A stretch of DNA of 64,000 nt, from positions 5,332,501 through 5,396,500 of the forward strand of contig OY747702.1 in NCBI GenBank assembly GCA_963556495.2, given 5' to 3'. The notes beneath the pieces were generated by a model, which was given only the letters and a program-made list of their open reading frames with translations, was not told the origin of the DNA and ran no database searches. The translations under genes and the position numbers were made by a program. The stretch comes from Valencia hispanica (taxonomy: Eukaryota > Chordata > Actinopteri > Cyprinodontiformes > Valenciidae). This document shows positions 21,503 through 34,159 of the stretch, piece by piece (within the stretch, counting starts at the first letter, position 1; the number at the start of each line of letters is the position of its first letter).

Positions 21503-22159
21503 AAATTCAAAAATACTTTATTGATCCAGAGGGAAATTAAGTGTTGGTATAGCTTATATAATTAATTCTTTAAGGAGTTGTTATAGATGATGATGGCTAT
21601 GGGCAGGAAGGATTTCCTGTAGCGGTCTGTATTGCAGCGAATCTGAAGAAGCCTCCGACTGAAGACGCTCTGTTGTTGTATGACAGTCTCATGAAGAGGA
21701 TGCTCAGGGTTGTCCATAATTTTTTTGATTTTATGAAGAATCCTTCTTTGCATTATCATCTCCAGATGTTCCACAGTTGTCCCAAGAACAGAACTAGTCT
21801 TCTTTATCAGGTTGTTGAGCCTTTTTAAATCCCTGGCTCTGATGCTGCTACCCCAACAGATGACGGCTGAAGAGATTACACTCTCCACAACAGACTTGCA
21901 GAAGATCTGCAGCATCTTGCTGCAAACCTTGAAGGACCTAAGCTTCCTCAAGAAGTACAGTCTGCTCTGTCCCTTCTTGTAGACGGGTTCACTGTTCAGT
22001 CTCCAGTCCAGTCTGTTAAGGTGAATTCCGAGGTATTTATACTCCTCAACCACCTCCACTTCTTCTCCCATGATGGAAACAGTGTTTGACTTATCCCTGT
22101 TTCTTCTGAAATCTACAATCATCTCCTTTGTTTTGTTCACATTCAAAGTGAGACGATTG

Positions 22160-22393
22160 ATTGGGATAACAGATCCCACTCCAATTCCCATCCCCACAGT
22201 AATATTAACCACACCTGTGCCAACACCGAATAGTGCTTTAGTAACTACTCCAGGAGTACCGACAATAGTGGCTACTCCTAGCCCACCACCAATTACTACC
22301 AACAGGCAACCTGTAACACAAGGAAACACTCCTAGAACTGTTTAACCAGTTATAGAACAGGTCCACTTAAAAGTGGGTGACAAGGTCAGTTCT
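22160..22393. repeat. 234-bp insertion of unknown origin inside Rex1
   Basis: Flanked by GACGATTG at 22152-22159 and again at 22394-22401, an 8-base duplication of Rex1 sequence; removing insert and one repeat restores the CGNN-RLTLNV reading of the RT. In + orientation the insert is open and Pro/Thr/Val rich (for example PIPIPTVILTTPVPTPNSAL, TPSPPPITTNRQPVTQGNTP). No inverted termini are obvious. Confidence 0.75.
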
Positions 22394-22685
22394 GACGATT
22401 GTTTCCACACCATGTCACAAAGCGGCCCACCAGCTCTCTGTATTCAGCTTCTTGTCCATATCTGATACACCCGACAATTGCAGAGTCATCTGAGTATTTC
22501 TGCAGATGACAGGTCTCTGATTTGTACTGGAAGTCTGAAGACGATTGTTTCCACACCATGTCACAAAGCGGCCCACCAGCTATCTGTATTCAGCTTCTTG
22601 TCCATCTCTGATACACCCGACAATTGCAGATTCATCTGAGTATTTCTGCAGATGACAGGTCTCTGATTTGTACTAGAAGTCTGAG
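22394..22685. repeat. 146-bp tandem duplication within Rex1 RT
   Basis: Unit 1 is 22394-22539 and unit 2 is 22540-22685, identical except for a few substitutions (for example CTCTCTG/CTATCTG and TGGAAG/TAGAAG). Each contains the antisense of the YSDD catalytic motif. Confidence 0.92.
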
Positions 22686-23770
22686 GTGTACAGAGTGAAA
22701 AGGAATGGTGAGAGTATGGTCCCCTGTGGTGCTCCTGTGCTGCTGACCACCTGGTTTGACACACAATTCTTCAGTCTCACAAATTGTGGTCTATTGGTCA
22801 GGTAATCATTGATCCAGGCTATTGTTGAGGGCTCCACCTGTGTCTTAAAGAGTTTCTGACCAAGCAAATTAGGCTGAATTGTGTTAAATGCATTGGAGAA
22901 ATCAAAGAACATGATCCTCACAGTGCTGCCTGCTTTGTCCAGATGACAGTGGGTTGGTTGAAGCAGGTGGATGATGGCATCTTCAACTCCAACTCCACAA
23001 CGATAAGCAAACTGCAGCGGGTCCTGATACGTTTTTGTTTGCTTACTCAGGGGTGCCAACAGGAGTCTCTCCAGGACCTTCATGATGTGGGATGTCAGGG
23101 CAACAGGTCTGTAGTCATTGATGACTGATGGGTGAGTTCTCTTTGGTACTGGAACAAGGCAGGATGTCTTCCACAACACTGGGACCTTCTCCTGAGTTAG
23201 GCTAAGGTTGAAGAGGTGCTGCAGAATCCCACAGAGCTGCTCTGCACAGGTCTTCAGGACTCTGGGGCTGACACCATCTGGACCTGCAGCCTTGTTCCGG
23301 TTCAGTTTCTCCAGCTGCCTCTTCACCTGACTTTTGGTGACAGACAAGTTGGAGGGGGAGCAAAGGGGGTAGCAGCATTTCCTGACTTGGTTGACGTCAA
23401 ACTTGTGGAATCAGAAGAGTCCACGGCTGAGGTGAAGGATAAAACATCTGAGGTGTAACAGGGAAGCTGTTGATCAGAGGAGAGTGGGATGTCTGTTTGG
23501 CTGGGAACAGGAGAGGAGGATGCTAAGCTAGTTCCTGAACTGAACCTGTTGAAGAATGTGTTCAGTTCATTGGCTCTGTCCAGACTTCCATCTATCAAAT
23601 CCTTCCTGTCCTTAAAGCCTGTGATCTTTCTCATTCCTGACCGGACATCTCTGATATTGTTCCTCTGTAGTTTGTTCTCCAGCTTCTTCCTGTATGCCTC
23701 CTTGCTGTCTCTGATCTTGACCTTAAGTTGCTTCTGTTGAAAGTTGAAAATGCAAAAGAGGGACAACACT

Positions 23771-24559
23771 TGATTAAATGTTTACGTTAAGCCTCTTGAG
23801 ATAAAGTTGTTCAGGGAGACCTTCTATTTTCTCCCTATGGCTTTGAGATCTACGCCATTTTCCGCTCTATCCCTGGTAACTTGAAGGAATTAACACATGA
23901 GTATATGAGTACTTTTTGTCTTAAAAGTAAATTTCGACAATAAAAGATAAAAGAAGTTTTCTAGCCTGTCGTCTAGAATGAAACTACGTGTGGAAAAGTT
24001 GGCAGTTTTCTGCAGTCTATTTAATGTAAAAAAAAAAAAAGTATTCTTTTTTGCATATTTGACTTGACAAGTACATATTGCTGACCCATTAAGCAACCTG
24101 TTGCACACTTTCTATAAAGGCGTTGCTTTTTTATGAGGCTGTATACATGTTTAAAACAACTGTTATGTAATTTAGCTGCACTGTTCAATACCCAGACTAT
24201 AATTTTCACACATTTGCCCTTTCATTCAGTTATAATTCAGGTGTAATTCTAACTATTTTATTTAGAGGAGAAGGATGCTGGTAGAAAAAACAGGTCATAA
24301 AAGCAAGCATTAAAATGAATGTGTGTATAATTAGTATTTTTATTAATTTAATGTATAAAAAAACTTGAAACAAGTCCAATGTTACTTATAAAGCACTTTT
24401 TTTTTTAATGGTAGACTTAAGTGCTGTACTTAAAAAGAATAAGTATCAATTATAAAGTAAAAGCAGACATAGAACAATATTACACAGCCACTTATACAAA
24501 AGAACAAACAACTCATGCTGTGTTGAACGCTAGTAAAAAAGACTGGTCTTAAAAAAGGA
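23771..24559. other. csnk1a1 intron, unassigned
   Basis: AT-rich, no recognised element. The section next to 24560 may be the 3' untranslated part of the antisense LINE that follows. Confidence 0.35.
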
Positions 24560-26330
24560 TTTAAAAGAAGACTGTGAAGTAGCCCAACATGTAGAGGCAA
24601 TCCATTCTATAACTTAAGGGCTACTACAAAACTACTACTGCAAAAGCCTGATCACCACTGAGCTTCAGCAAGTCTGAGAGGTAGGGTGGAGCGAGGCCAT
24701 TAAGACATTAAAAAAAGAAACAAATAAAATAATTTTAAAATTGATTATGTAACACACGAGGGGCCTGTGAAGAGAAGCCAGCACAAGACTTATGTGGTAA
24801 AATCTGTGTGATCAAGTTGGTAGATGAGCAGCTATATTTTGGATAAGCTGAAGGCGAGAGAGGGCAGCCTGTCTGACACCAAAATACAGCACTTTACAAT
24901 AATCAAGGCTAAGATGATAAAAGCATATGATCTTTTCAATATCCTCCCACAAACTCATGTGGGAAGATTAAAACGCCAAGGCTGCACCTTTAATACCAAC
25001 ACAATGCTCAAGACAAATTAATATGGTATTGCCCACTGTGTCAAATGCAGCTGTAGGGTCTACAAACACACAGTACATAATTACCAAAACCAATAGGTAA
25101 AAATATATTTTAAAAAAATTCAAGAGTAGAATATGTGCTGTGAACCTTCTTAAAACCAATCTAAAATACCTCTGCAACACAATGACTAAAAAATACATTT
25201 AGGCAAAGGATTTTTTATGGTACACTTTCAGCAACAAGGCAATTCAAGGTGCTTTACATGATTGAGGGGAAACACCTGATAAGAGGGATGAGTTTGCTAT
25301 TTAAGTAAAGTCAGGCCCAATCACAGGCTGAACTTACTTGAGAACAAATGTGTGGGTATGATATGGAGGCACCAGGAGGAGCTTAATTGATTAATATCTT
25401 CTAGGTTCTTTTGTTTTAGTTTGTAAAATTCCTCCGGCTTGGTATTGAGTGGGCATAACATTAGTAAGTTTGATATTAATGTACAGATTGACCCTCTAAT
25501 TATCAGAGTTTTTCAGTACAAAAAAGTTGGCAGGAGTGTAGTTCAGAAGCTACAGTCCCAGCAGGGTTTGCTAGCTTCTCAACCGTGGCAAATGGGGCAC
25601 GAGCATTATTAAAGTTTCTGTTAATCATTTCAGAGAAGAATAATTCCCTTGCATCTTTTAATGTTAAGTGATATGTTCAGTTTTTCTTTGTAGATCTGTC
25701 TTTGAACCCGGAGTTGAGTGTGCCAGTATTTTCTTTAGGCTTTTAGGCACTCCCTTTTTTCACTTTGTACCGGTGGATCGCTACTCCATGAAGACTTGTT
25801 TCTACCTGAGATGACTAACTTTAATGTAAGCAATAGAATCAATGATGTTTGAAATTTTAGAGTGGAAGTTATCTACCAACTTGTTTAGAGAGTTGGAAAA
25901 TGGAGGGAGATCGGAGAGTAAATTTGTTTAAAGGCTTTGGCGTCTATAAACGTTTTTTTATAATGGTCTCACTGTGGCTAGGTAAATCAGTGGAGATAGT
26001 GCTTTTAAAGATGACAGAAATGGTGATATAGGGCAACATCAATTAATGAAATCTTGAAAAAATATAAAGACCTTAATGCTAACGTCTATGGGGTTTTTTT
26101 GTGACGTAAAGTGATCCTGTGTGAATGACTGGCTTTTCCAGTTTTGGGTGCTGATTTATCATTGTCAGTATTTTTCTAGAAATGTCTCTGACCATATTGT
26201 GAGTGCAGCTGATTACTCTGGTGTTCTTATTGAAAAAGTTTTGATTAGTACCATTTTGTAAAATATTTATTTTCTTCTTGTGGGAAGGCTTCTTGCAACT
26301 AGATTCCACCTGATCTCAGTCGTCCTTTAG
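24560..26330 (-). pseudogene. degraded antisense LINE of L2 type
   Basis: Minus-strand reading gives, from high to low coordinates: a linker zone (about 26100-25560) with no clear motif, an RT scrap DPTAAFDTVGNTILICLEHC then VGIKGAALAF at 25200-25020 (compare [20 protein letters not shown] in the copy at 46211), and a C-terminal scrap SRLQLIQNIAAHLPT with ISLVLASLHRPLV at 24960-24700. The order and spacing fit one old full-length-like insertion. All frames are broken. Confidence 0.6.
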
Positions 26331-26707
26331 AGACACAGATTGTGGACCAAGGGCTGATCATCTGTTTTTGAATGAGATTCCAGTACTGTTGATGATCTTA
26401 GATGGAGTATTGTTTTAGCTGGAGATTTCTTCTTTGTTTTCCTTCAGAGTGAGGGTTAAAGAAGCATCCTACCACTTTAGTGCAGGCCATTCAGCATCCA
26501 AGTGCAGTGTAACCGCCTTGTTTGCGCTGAGGAAGCAGTATTGTCCTTTGACTCTCTTGGATTGCTGCAGTGCCGCCAGGTTTCTCACTGTTCAATCCTC
26601 AGTTAAGTCGTCTCATTTCCATATCCGGTGTTTACTTATACATTCACTTTGAGTTGACAAATCTTCATCTCAATAGCCACCATTCTCTAGATCGGCTTGT
26701 CTGGAGC
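26331..26707. other. unassigned intronic segment
   Basis: No recognised exon or transposon between two LINE relics. Confidence 0.35.
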
Positions 26708-27355
26708 ATCTCTTGTGAACAAAACAAAGGAGATTATAGATTTCAGAAGAAACAGAGTTAAGTTAAACACTGTTTGCATCATGGGAGAAGAAGTGGAGGT
26801 GGTTGAGGAGTATAAATACATCGGTGTTCGCCTGGACAACAGACTGGACTGGAGACTGGAACAGTGAAGCCGTCTACAAGAAGGGACAGAGCAGACTGGA
26901 CTTCTTGAGGAAGCTTAGGTCCTTCAAGGTTTGCAGCAAGATGCTGCAGATCTTCTACAAGTCTGTTGTGGAGAGTGTAATCTATTTAACCATCATCTTT
27001 TAGGGTAACAGCATTACAGCCAGGGACTTACAAAGCCTAAAAAACCCGATAAAGAAAACTGGTTCTGTTCTGGGGACGACTGTGGAACCTCTGGAGAGGA
27101 TGATGCAAAGAAGGATTCTTTATAAAATCAAGAATATTATGGACAACCCGGAGCATCCTTTTCATGAGACTGTCCTACAGAAACAAAGTGTCTTCAGTCG
27201 GAGGCTTCGTCAGTTTTGCTGCAACACAGACCACTAGAAGAACTCCTTCCTGCCCACAGCCATCATGATCTGCAACAACTCCTTGCATAGTTGATTATGA
27301 GCTACAACAATCCTTAATTTCCTCCTGAGATCAATAAAGTATAATTGAATTGAAT
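26708..27355 (+). pseudogene. Rex1 LINE 3' end
   Basis: Sense 3' part: NKTKEIIDFRR-like start near 26715, EVEVVEEYKYIGVRLDNRLD near 26788-26850, KKGQSRLDFLRKLRSFKVCS near 26880-26940, CKTGSVLGTT-like and NPEHPFHETVL near 27140-27180. It ends with the ATCAATAAAGTATAATTGAA tail at about 27330. A stop at about 26866 and a later frameshift disable it. Same family as 21503-23770 but opposite orientation; 5'-truncated at nearly the same point at which that copy carries its insertion. Confidence 0.85.
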
Positions 27356-27534
27356 TTGAATTATCCCACAGTCCTTAAATTCAAAGTAATCCGGTTACAA
27401 AGGTATAGGGTATTAAAGTAACTACAGAGGCTGGGTATATAAACTAAGAAAAAAAAGCATTACAAAAACTGAAATAAGAAATTCACAAGAAATAGGGAGA
27501 GCTCAAGAGAGGCTGCTCCTTCAGGGAGTTTAGG

Positions 27535-27850
27535 TAGTTGGTTGGATATTTAGTTGTATAAAAATAACTTTCTCCAGTATTTTTAAAAGGAAGGGAAGTT
27601 TGGAGATTGGTCTAAAATGGGGGAAAAATAGATGAATCAAGACCTGTTTAGGTTTTTTTTTTTTTTTATCAAAGGTTGAACAACAGTATGTTACCAGCCC
27701 CAGGGTCCACACTCATGGCAATACTGCTTTCAACAACAGCCAGTACAAAAGGTCCTCTGGTAGTAAAATATCTTTAAAAAGACGTTGAAGAATGGGATCA
27801 CTGGGGGGAAACAGAAGGTTTTCTAAAGCACTGTAATGGCCCTTCTCAGC
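27535..27850 (-). pseudogene. antisense LINE RT scrap
   Basis: Minus strand 27640-27540 reads FRPISKLPFLLKILEKVIFI, the RT finger motif of L2-type LINEs (compare YRPISNLPFLSKVLEKIFAN at 46211-48286). Upstream minus-strand bases fit the preceding linker. A T-rich run at 27653-27667 interrupts it. Confidence 0.7.
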
Positions 27851-27905
27851 CTGGCTCTACTCTGCATTACTTGACCTAACTTGGCCTAGTTGGTTTTCCA
27901 CTAAA

Positions 27906-28178
27906 ATGGGTGGGCTCGTCATATGGCGGGCGGTCTTAGAGTTTGTAGCTACGCGATGCATTGAACAAATCAACAATGAAGGACAAGTGGCAATGTTTAA
28001 CATTCTGCTCAGTCTGCGGCTTTTGTCAGACTCCAAAATCAAGAGAACACCTGAAAATGCTGCGGCGGCAAGGCGAAACATTCTGGAGAATATAGTGGGG
28101 CAGCATGAAGTGCAAAATGATAAAAGCTGGACCACTTGTGAAGGTATGCTAATGCTAGCCTGCTGTAGTGGGTTATAA
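27906..28178 (+). CDS. unassigned 90-codon open frame
   Basis: An open frame starting MGGLVIWRAVLEFVATRCIE with an amphipathic, ordinary amino-acid composition and the segment KIKRTPENAAAARRNILENI. I do not recognise it. It is preceded by a CAGCCTGGCTCTACTCTGC-type stretch reminiscent of DNA-transposon termini and a TTTTCCACTAAAATGGG start context. A donor-like GAAG|GTATGC follows at 28140-28145, so the true coding part may stop there at ...KSWTTCEG. It lies in the csnk1a1 intron in the same orientation, which favours a transposon-encoded first exon over a host gene. Confidence 0.3.
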   Translation: MGGLVIWRAVLEFVATRCIEQINNEGQVAMFNILLSLRLLSDSKIKRTPENAAAARRNILENIVGQHEVQNDKSWTTCEGMLMLACCSGL

Positions 28179-28659
28179 ATACGCTGATGCCTTGCATAGA
28201 ACTGTGTAAATGTCGATTAATTAAGGTTTAGTAATATGTATGCTGTGTGTTTCAGATGACTGTCCTGTGAAGTCATCACAGCAGGTGTGAGCGTTTAACC
28301 GGCCTCTTTGGGGGGATGTTGTTCCTGCTTTCACAGAAAATGAAGTTATGACTGTGATGTCCAACTTATTAAGTTTATGGTCCTGACCTGCTGCTCAGGT
28401 TATGCTGCCCTGTGAAACTCATGGAGAGACTTATGAGAGAACTCATGGCAAGAAGCTGTTGCAAACTTTACTGTGGATGTTTACAATGAGGACAATAGAG
28501 ACGAGTTTTAAAATGTCTTCACTTTTGTGCTATCTTTACAGAAAAGAAGCTTGAACTGCTTTAGATGTAAAAGCATTTAGTTTACCTTTTAACGTGGATT
28601 TCCTGAATCCTTTGCATATTTTACTCCCCATTAATCTTGAAAAATGTCATATTTTTTCC

Positions 28660-28846
28660 AGGGGTCCACAGCCTGTGTCTACATGTTATATGATCTAAGA
28701 ATAGAAATGCATTTAGGTCTTTCATCAGCGTTCATATTAACATATCTATGCAATCCACTTTTATTTTGCAGCTCTAGACAACTTCTCCTTCATAGCAGCC
28801 AGGGCAAAAGTTGCTTTTGGATTTAAAAAGGTTGCTGACCCCCGAT
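28660..28846. mobile_element. possible hAT-type MITE
   Basis: CAGGGGTCCACAGCCTG at 28660 faces GGTTGCTGACCCCCG ending about 28846; the reverse complement GGGGGTCAGCAACC resembles the left edge imperfectly. The size and end type fit common fish MITEs. Confidence 0.4.
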
Positions 28847-30168
28847 CTATCAGATATGATTTTGGAAAATGAAATTAAGAACTATTCAGTTGTTTCAGTG
28901 ATGAACCGTTAATATTCAAAACGCAAATATTTAGATTGGACTATAGATTCCACCAATCAGTGTATGCACAGATGTAATTACAAATCAAAATGCAAGCAGA
29001 TAACTTAAATGTTTTTATTGGACGGGTATAGAAAAAGTTTATAGATTGGGAAAATCTGCACCGATGTGATTCATGGTGTGTGCAGTCTCTCATAGCACCC
29101 CAAGGAAAGTTTAATTGAAGGCAGCATTCTCCGTCAACTCTCTTCACAAACCATCTTCCTGCTCCCCCTGCATCAGACGACGGTGTTGATCCCACTGGGC
29201 CCTATTACTGTTCCTCTACTGCTTGCATTGCAGTGATAAATGATTGGTTGTCTTTGGAGAACCTCTTCCTCCTGCCTAGACAAAAAAAGAAAAATGGAGG
29301 CAGTTAACTAAAGTCCAGTTTAAAAACCTTTTTTTTAAACAAATAATAGAACAAAGGTGCTGCCTAGAATAGAATCATCCTTTATTGTCCAACAGAAGGG
29401 AAAGTCAGCTGTAACAGCAGCACAGTGAATGATCATAAAGAAGCATTAGATTCACAGGAGAAAAATATAAAAAACAATTAAAAATACTATATTTACATTA
29501 GGGATAAAATTGCAAAAGTACTTTGCAGTTATGAAAAAAAAATTGCATACTCAGATTTGAGGATTGTACAACTGAGCAGGATAATTTAAAAATATTTTAG
29601 GACACCATGTGTAACATGAATGCTTTGTAGTTTGCAAGAGCAATTTTATTGTTCTGAGCAAACTCTAGTGTGCTGTTTGTACTTTCAAAGTACTTTTAAT
29701 ATTATACTCACAGTGCATTTAAAAGCATTGAGTTTAGAAATTTAAATTAAACAATATAAACAAATATTCCCTACTGTACCACAGAAAATGTGGGTGGGGA
29801 CATGCATATTTGAAAAAAACAAAAACATAACAAAAAAAAGCAAAGTCATATTGAAAGCAATATGTAGCTGAATAGGTTAATTTAATGAAGAAAAATGTAC
29901 AAGGAACATGATTTTTGCTTCTCACCAAGGACAGCAGGCAGCTGTGTTGTAGCCTGCAGGTGCTCTGCTATGACAATGCAGCGGATGGTCCGGAGGCAAA
30001 GGCTGTAGAGCTTGGACGGTCCAAATTAAGCTTTCTGACGTCGCCTTTTAGTCCCTGTCTGGCCCTAATAGAACCACAGCGAAGTTGGTACTAAAATGGG
30101 ATCAGCTCATCCTTGATGTCTGATATCCATATTCACAATCTGAGCTTGCAGTGAGACTGATGTAAATA
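28847..30168. other. csnk1a1 intron, mostly unassigned
   Basis: A short antisense retroelement-type tail (TAGAATCATCCTTTATTGTC) lies at about 29370-29390; the rest shows no exon or known repeat. TA at 30169-30170 is the target site of the next element. Confidence 0.4.
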
Positions 30169-30170
30169 TA

Positions 30171-31801
<1,631 letters not shown>

Positions 31802-31803
31802 TA

Positions 31804-32479
31804 CCTATATGAACAAACAATTTGTGATGTGTGCGTTTAAATCTCACACAAGCTTGCTATGCTCAAAATGTGTTCTGGCACTCACTCACTCTCCTCGTGC
31901 GCACGCTTGGGCAGATATCTGTGTTTGCAACTTAAAGTATATAAATAAGCCACTCATATCCCCCTCCATTACATGCTGCAATAAATGCACTACCCAAATG
32001 TCCCCTCTCCCCACTGCCTTTCAGCGGCAGGCCACAGCAAACTGACCATCAGACAAGGTAGAGATAATAAAGTTAAGCGCAGGCTACAATATTTTAAGTT
32101 TGAAGTCTGAAATAATTAATCATAAGGAAAATAGCACAGTGACATAGTGAAATGTTCAGTTTGAGATGCTTAGCCCTTGAAACATTTGCAGTTACGATTT
32201 AGATTTTTCATTTATTTTATCTTGAGATGCTATAACGTTCAAATTACAGCTCATTTAAGCACTTCAAACTTTTTACTTTAGTAACTTCAGGAAATTACTT
32301 GTTTACTACATCATTCATTTACAGGTAATATTGCCTCTTTGGAAAGATTTTTTTTTTTTTAAATTAACACTGCAAGCAGCCTCAAACGGGTCTTGCACCT
32401 TAACACCATTTCGGTCTGTGCTGCCTCACATTCCGCTGCCTTAACACTTCCACTGAGCCCACTAATCAATTCTGCAGGA
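31804..32479. other. csnk1a1 intron, unassigned
   Basis: No recognised feature. AT-rich, with a run of T at 32348-32360. Confidence 0.4.
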
Positions 32480-34150
32480 AAACTTATGTATGAGAGAAAA
32501 TGGCCGTTTCAATCCAAAATGGATGACATTTTCTGTGGTTAGGGAATGGTTGGAAAAAACATTCTTGTAGGTCTTGTGAAGTTATATATGTGAACCAAAT
32601 TTCATAACCTTAGGTGAAAGAATGACTTGGGGATGATTTTCATAATGCTTCTAGTGGGCAATGTGATATAATTAGGCCACACCCATATGCATTTGCATAA
32701 ATATCTGTTGTGGGTTGGAGTAATGTGAAAATTAGAGGCAAACGTATGGCCACAGCGTTGAGGCAGATTTTGCCATCTAGCTACACCTCCACACCTAGAT
32801 GTTGATTAGGCAAAGGAAGTCATTAATGGACGTTCCAAAGTAAAACTTTAGACTAACTGTTCTCAGGCTTAAGTGATATGAGCAAATGCCCCTATAAATG
32901 TGTTGAGTACATATTTGTGCTGACACAGTCTGATACAGCTCTGAACCTGCAAGTGGAAGTTAGTACTCCTTCGTCTTTTATGGCGAGGAGCCATACTTAA
33001 AGGCTTTGCCACATACTTTGACTCAGCAAAAACCTTTAAACAACTTTTGATCCCCAATGCCTAAAGACTATTCTGGCTTGTTTTGAAGGCTATAAGTCAA
33101 AAGAGAAGTTTGTTCAAATACAACATGAGTAAAAGGCACAAAATGGCAGCTTTGGTCCAATATGGCCAACTTCCTGTAGGGTTTGTACCATGGTTCCAAG
33201 AGATTTTTTTGTAGTTTCTGAGACACTACATATGTGTATGAATTTCTTAATCCTCGAATAAAGTATGGCTTGGGGCTAATGGTTTTAATGCTTCTAGGGG
33301 GCAGTGTGGTGGCATTACACTACACCCACCAAAAATGTGCATAAATATCTTTTGAGGGGTGTGACTAATAACCATCTTGCGCAATCTGGTGCTGATGCAA
33401 TAATTTTTGTGGAAATTTGAGCCAATCGTATGGCCATGGCGTGACGCTGTACTTCGCTACGCCACCACAGCCCCACCCGCTGTCGAAAACTTTCAGTACG
33501 GGTCACCAAGTTACACCAACTTGTTTTCACATATTTGGCAAAGTTTCATGTTGATTAGTTCATGGGGGTCAAATATGAACCTTTCACAGGAAAACATTAC
33601 ACTTCCTGTTCTCAGGGAGTTGGACTTCAGTGAGGTCAACATTGGAGCATTGGACATTGTTAGGGACCTGATGACAGCTATTTTTGTGGTTTCATCATAG
33701 AAGATATAACAACTTTTATATTTTTGGTGTGTAGTAAACGTTTCAGGCCTGGTCCCGCCCCTTTAACTTGCCCATAGTCATGATGACAACTTTTGATCCC
33801 CCATGCCTGAAGGTCATACTGACCAATTTTCAAGCCGATTAGTCTGAAGCCCTAGGAGGAGTTTAATCAAATTCAGAGGCAAAAAAGGGTCTAAATCACT
33901 GGTTCAATCCAAAATGGCTTGCTTTCTGTTTGTTCTGGACCATGGCTGCAAGAGACTTTTAGGTAAGCCTTGGGAAGTTCTACTAGTGTACCAAATTTCA
34001 TATCTCTATAATAAACTAAGGTAAATTGGGAGAGGATTTTGAAGCATTCTGAAGGGTGCTGTTGAGCTATTTGTGTTGCGACTTTAGCAAACTCCTTAAA
34101 ATACGTGAATTTCACCCATGACTGATGTGTCCCCAAAATATGGTGAGTTT
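32480..34150. repeat. diverged tandem repeat, unit about 640-750 bp, 2.3 copies
   Basis: Landmarks recur in the same order: CCAAAATGG/CCAATATGGCC/CCAAAATGGC at about 32513, 33155 and 33906; AATGCTTCTAG(T/G)GGGCA at about 32643 and 33288; GTGCATAAATATCT-like at about 32693 and 33338; CGTATGGCCA at 32743 and 33427; CAACTTTTGATCCC at about 33042 and 33787. The third unit is cut by the Tc1 element starting at 34160. The copies have diverged considerably, so this is an old duplication or a dispersed repeat array. Confidence 0.75.
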
Positions 34151-34159
34151 TCATATATA

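Larger units (their letters stand above)
21503..23770 (-). pseudogene. Rex1 LINE, 5'-truncated and rearranged
   Basis: Minus-strand Rex1-family retrotransposon. From 23769 downward it reads the linker (MRKITGFKDRKDLIDGSLDR), then RT: LNRNKAAGPDGVSPRVLK, NDYRPVALTSHIMKVLERLL, FFDFSNAFNTIQPNLLGQKL, STGAPQGTILSPFLFTLYTS. Next comes the catalytic box (QKYSDDSAIVGC) present twice, then the thumb (LNVNKTKEMIVDFRRNR, VEVVEEYKYLGIHLN, KKGQSRLYFLRKLRSFKVCS). The FSNAFNT and SRLYFLR motifs are those on which Rex1 is usually recognised. It ends at 21503 in the TTTATTGATCCAGAGGGAAA antisense tail. Broken by frameshift near 23340, a 146-bp duplication and a 234-bp insertion. The endonuclease is missing. 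Confidence 0.9.

Noticed and set aside
22070..22345. The Pro/Thr-rich + strand frame as a gene
   Set aside because: Its first third is the antisense of Rex1 and only the rest belongs to the inserted 234 bp; reported as an insertion rather than as a gene.
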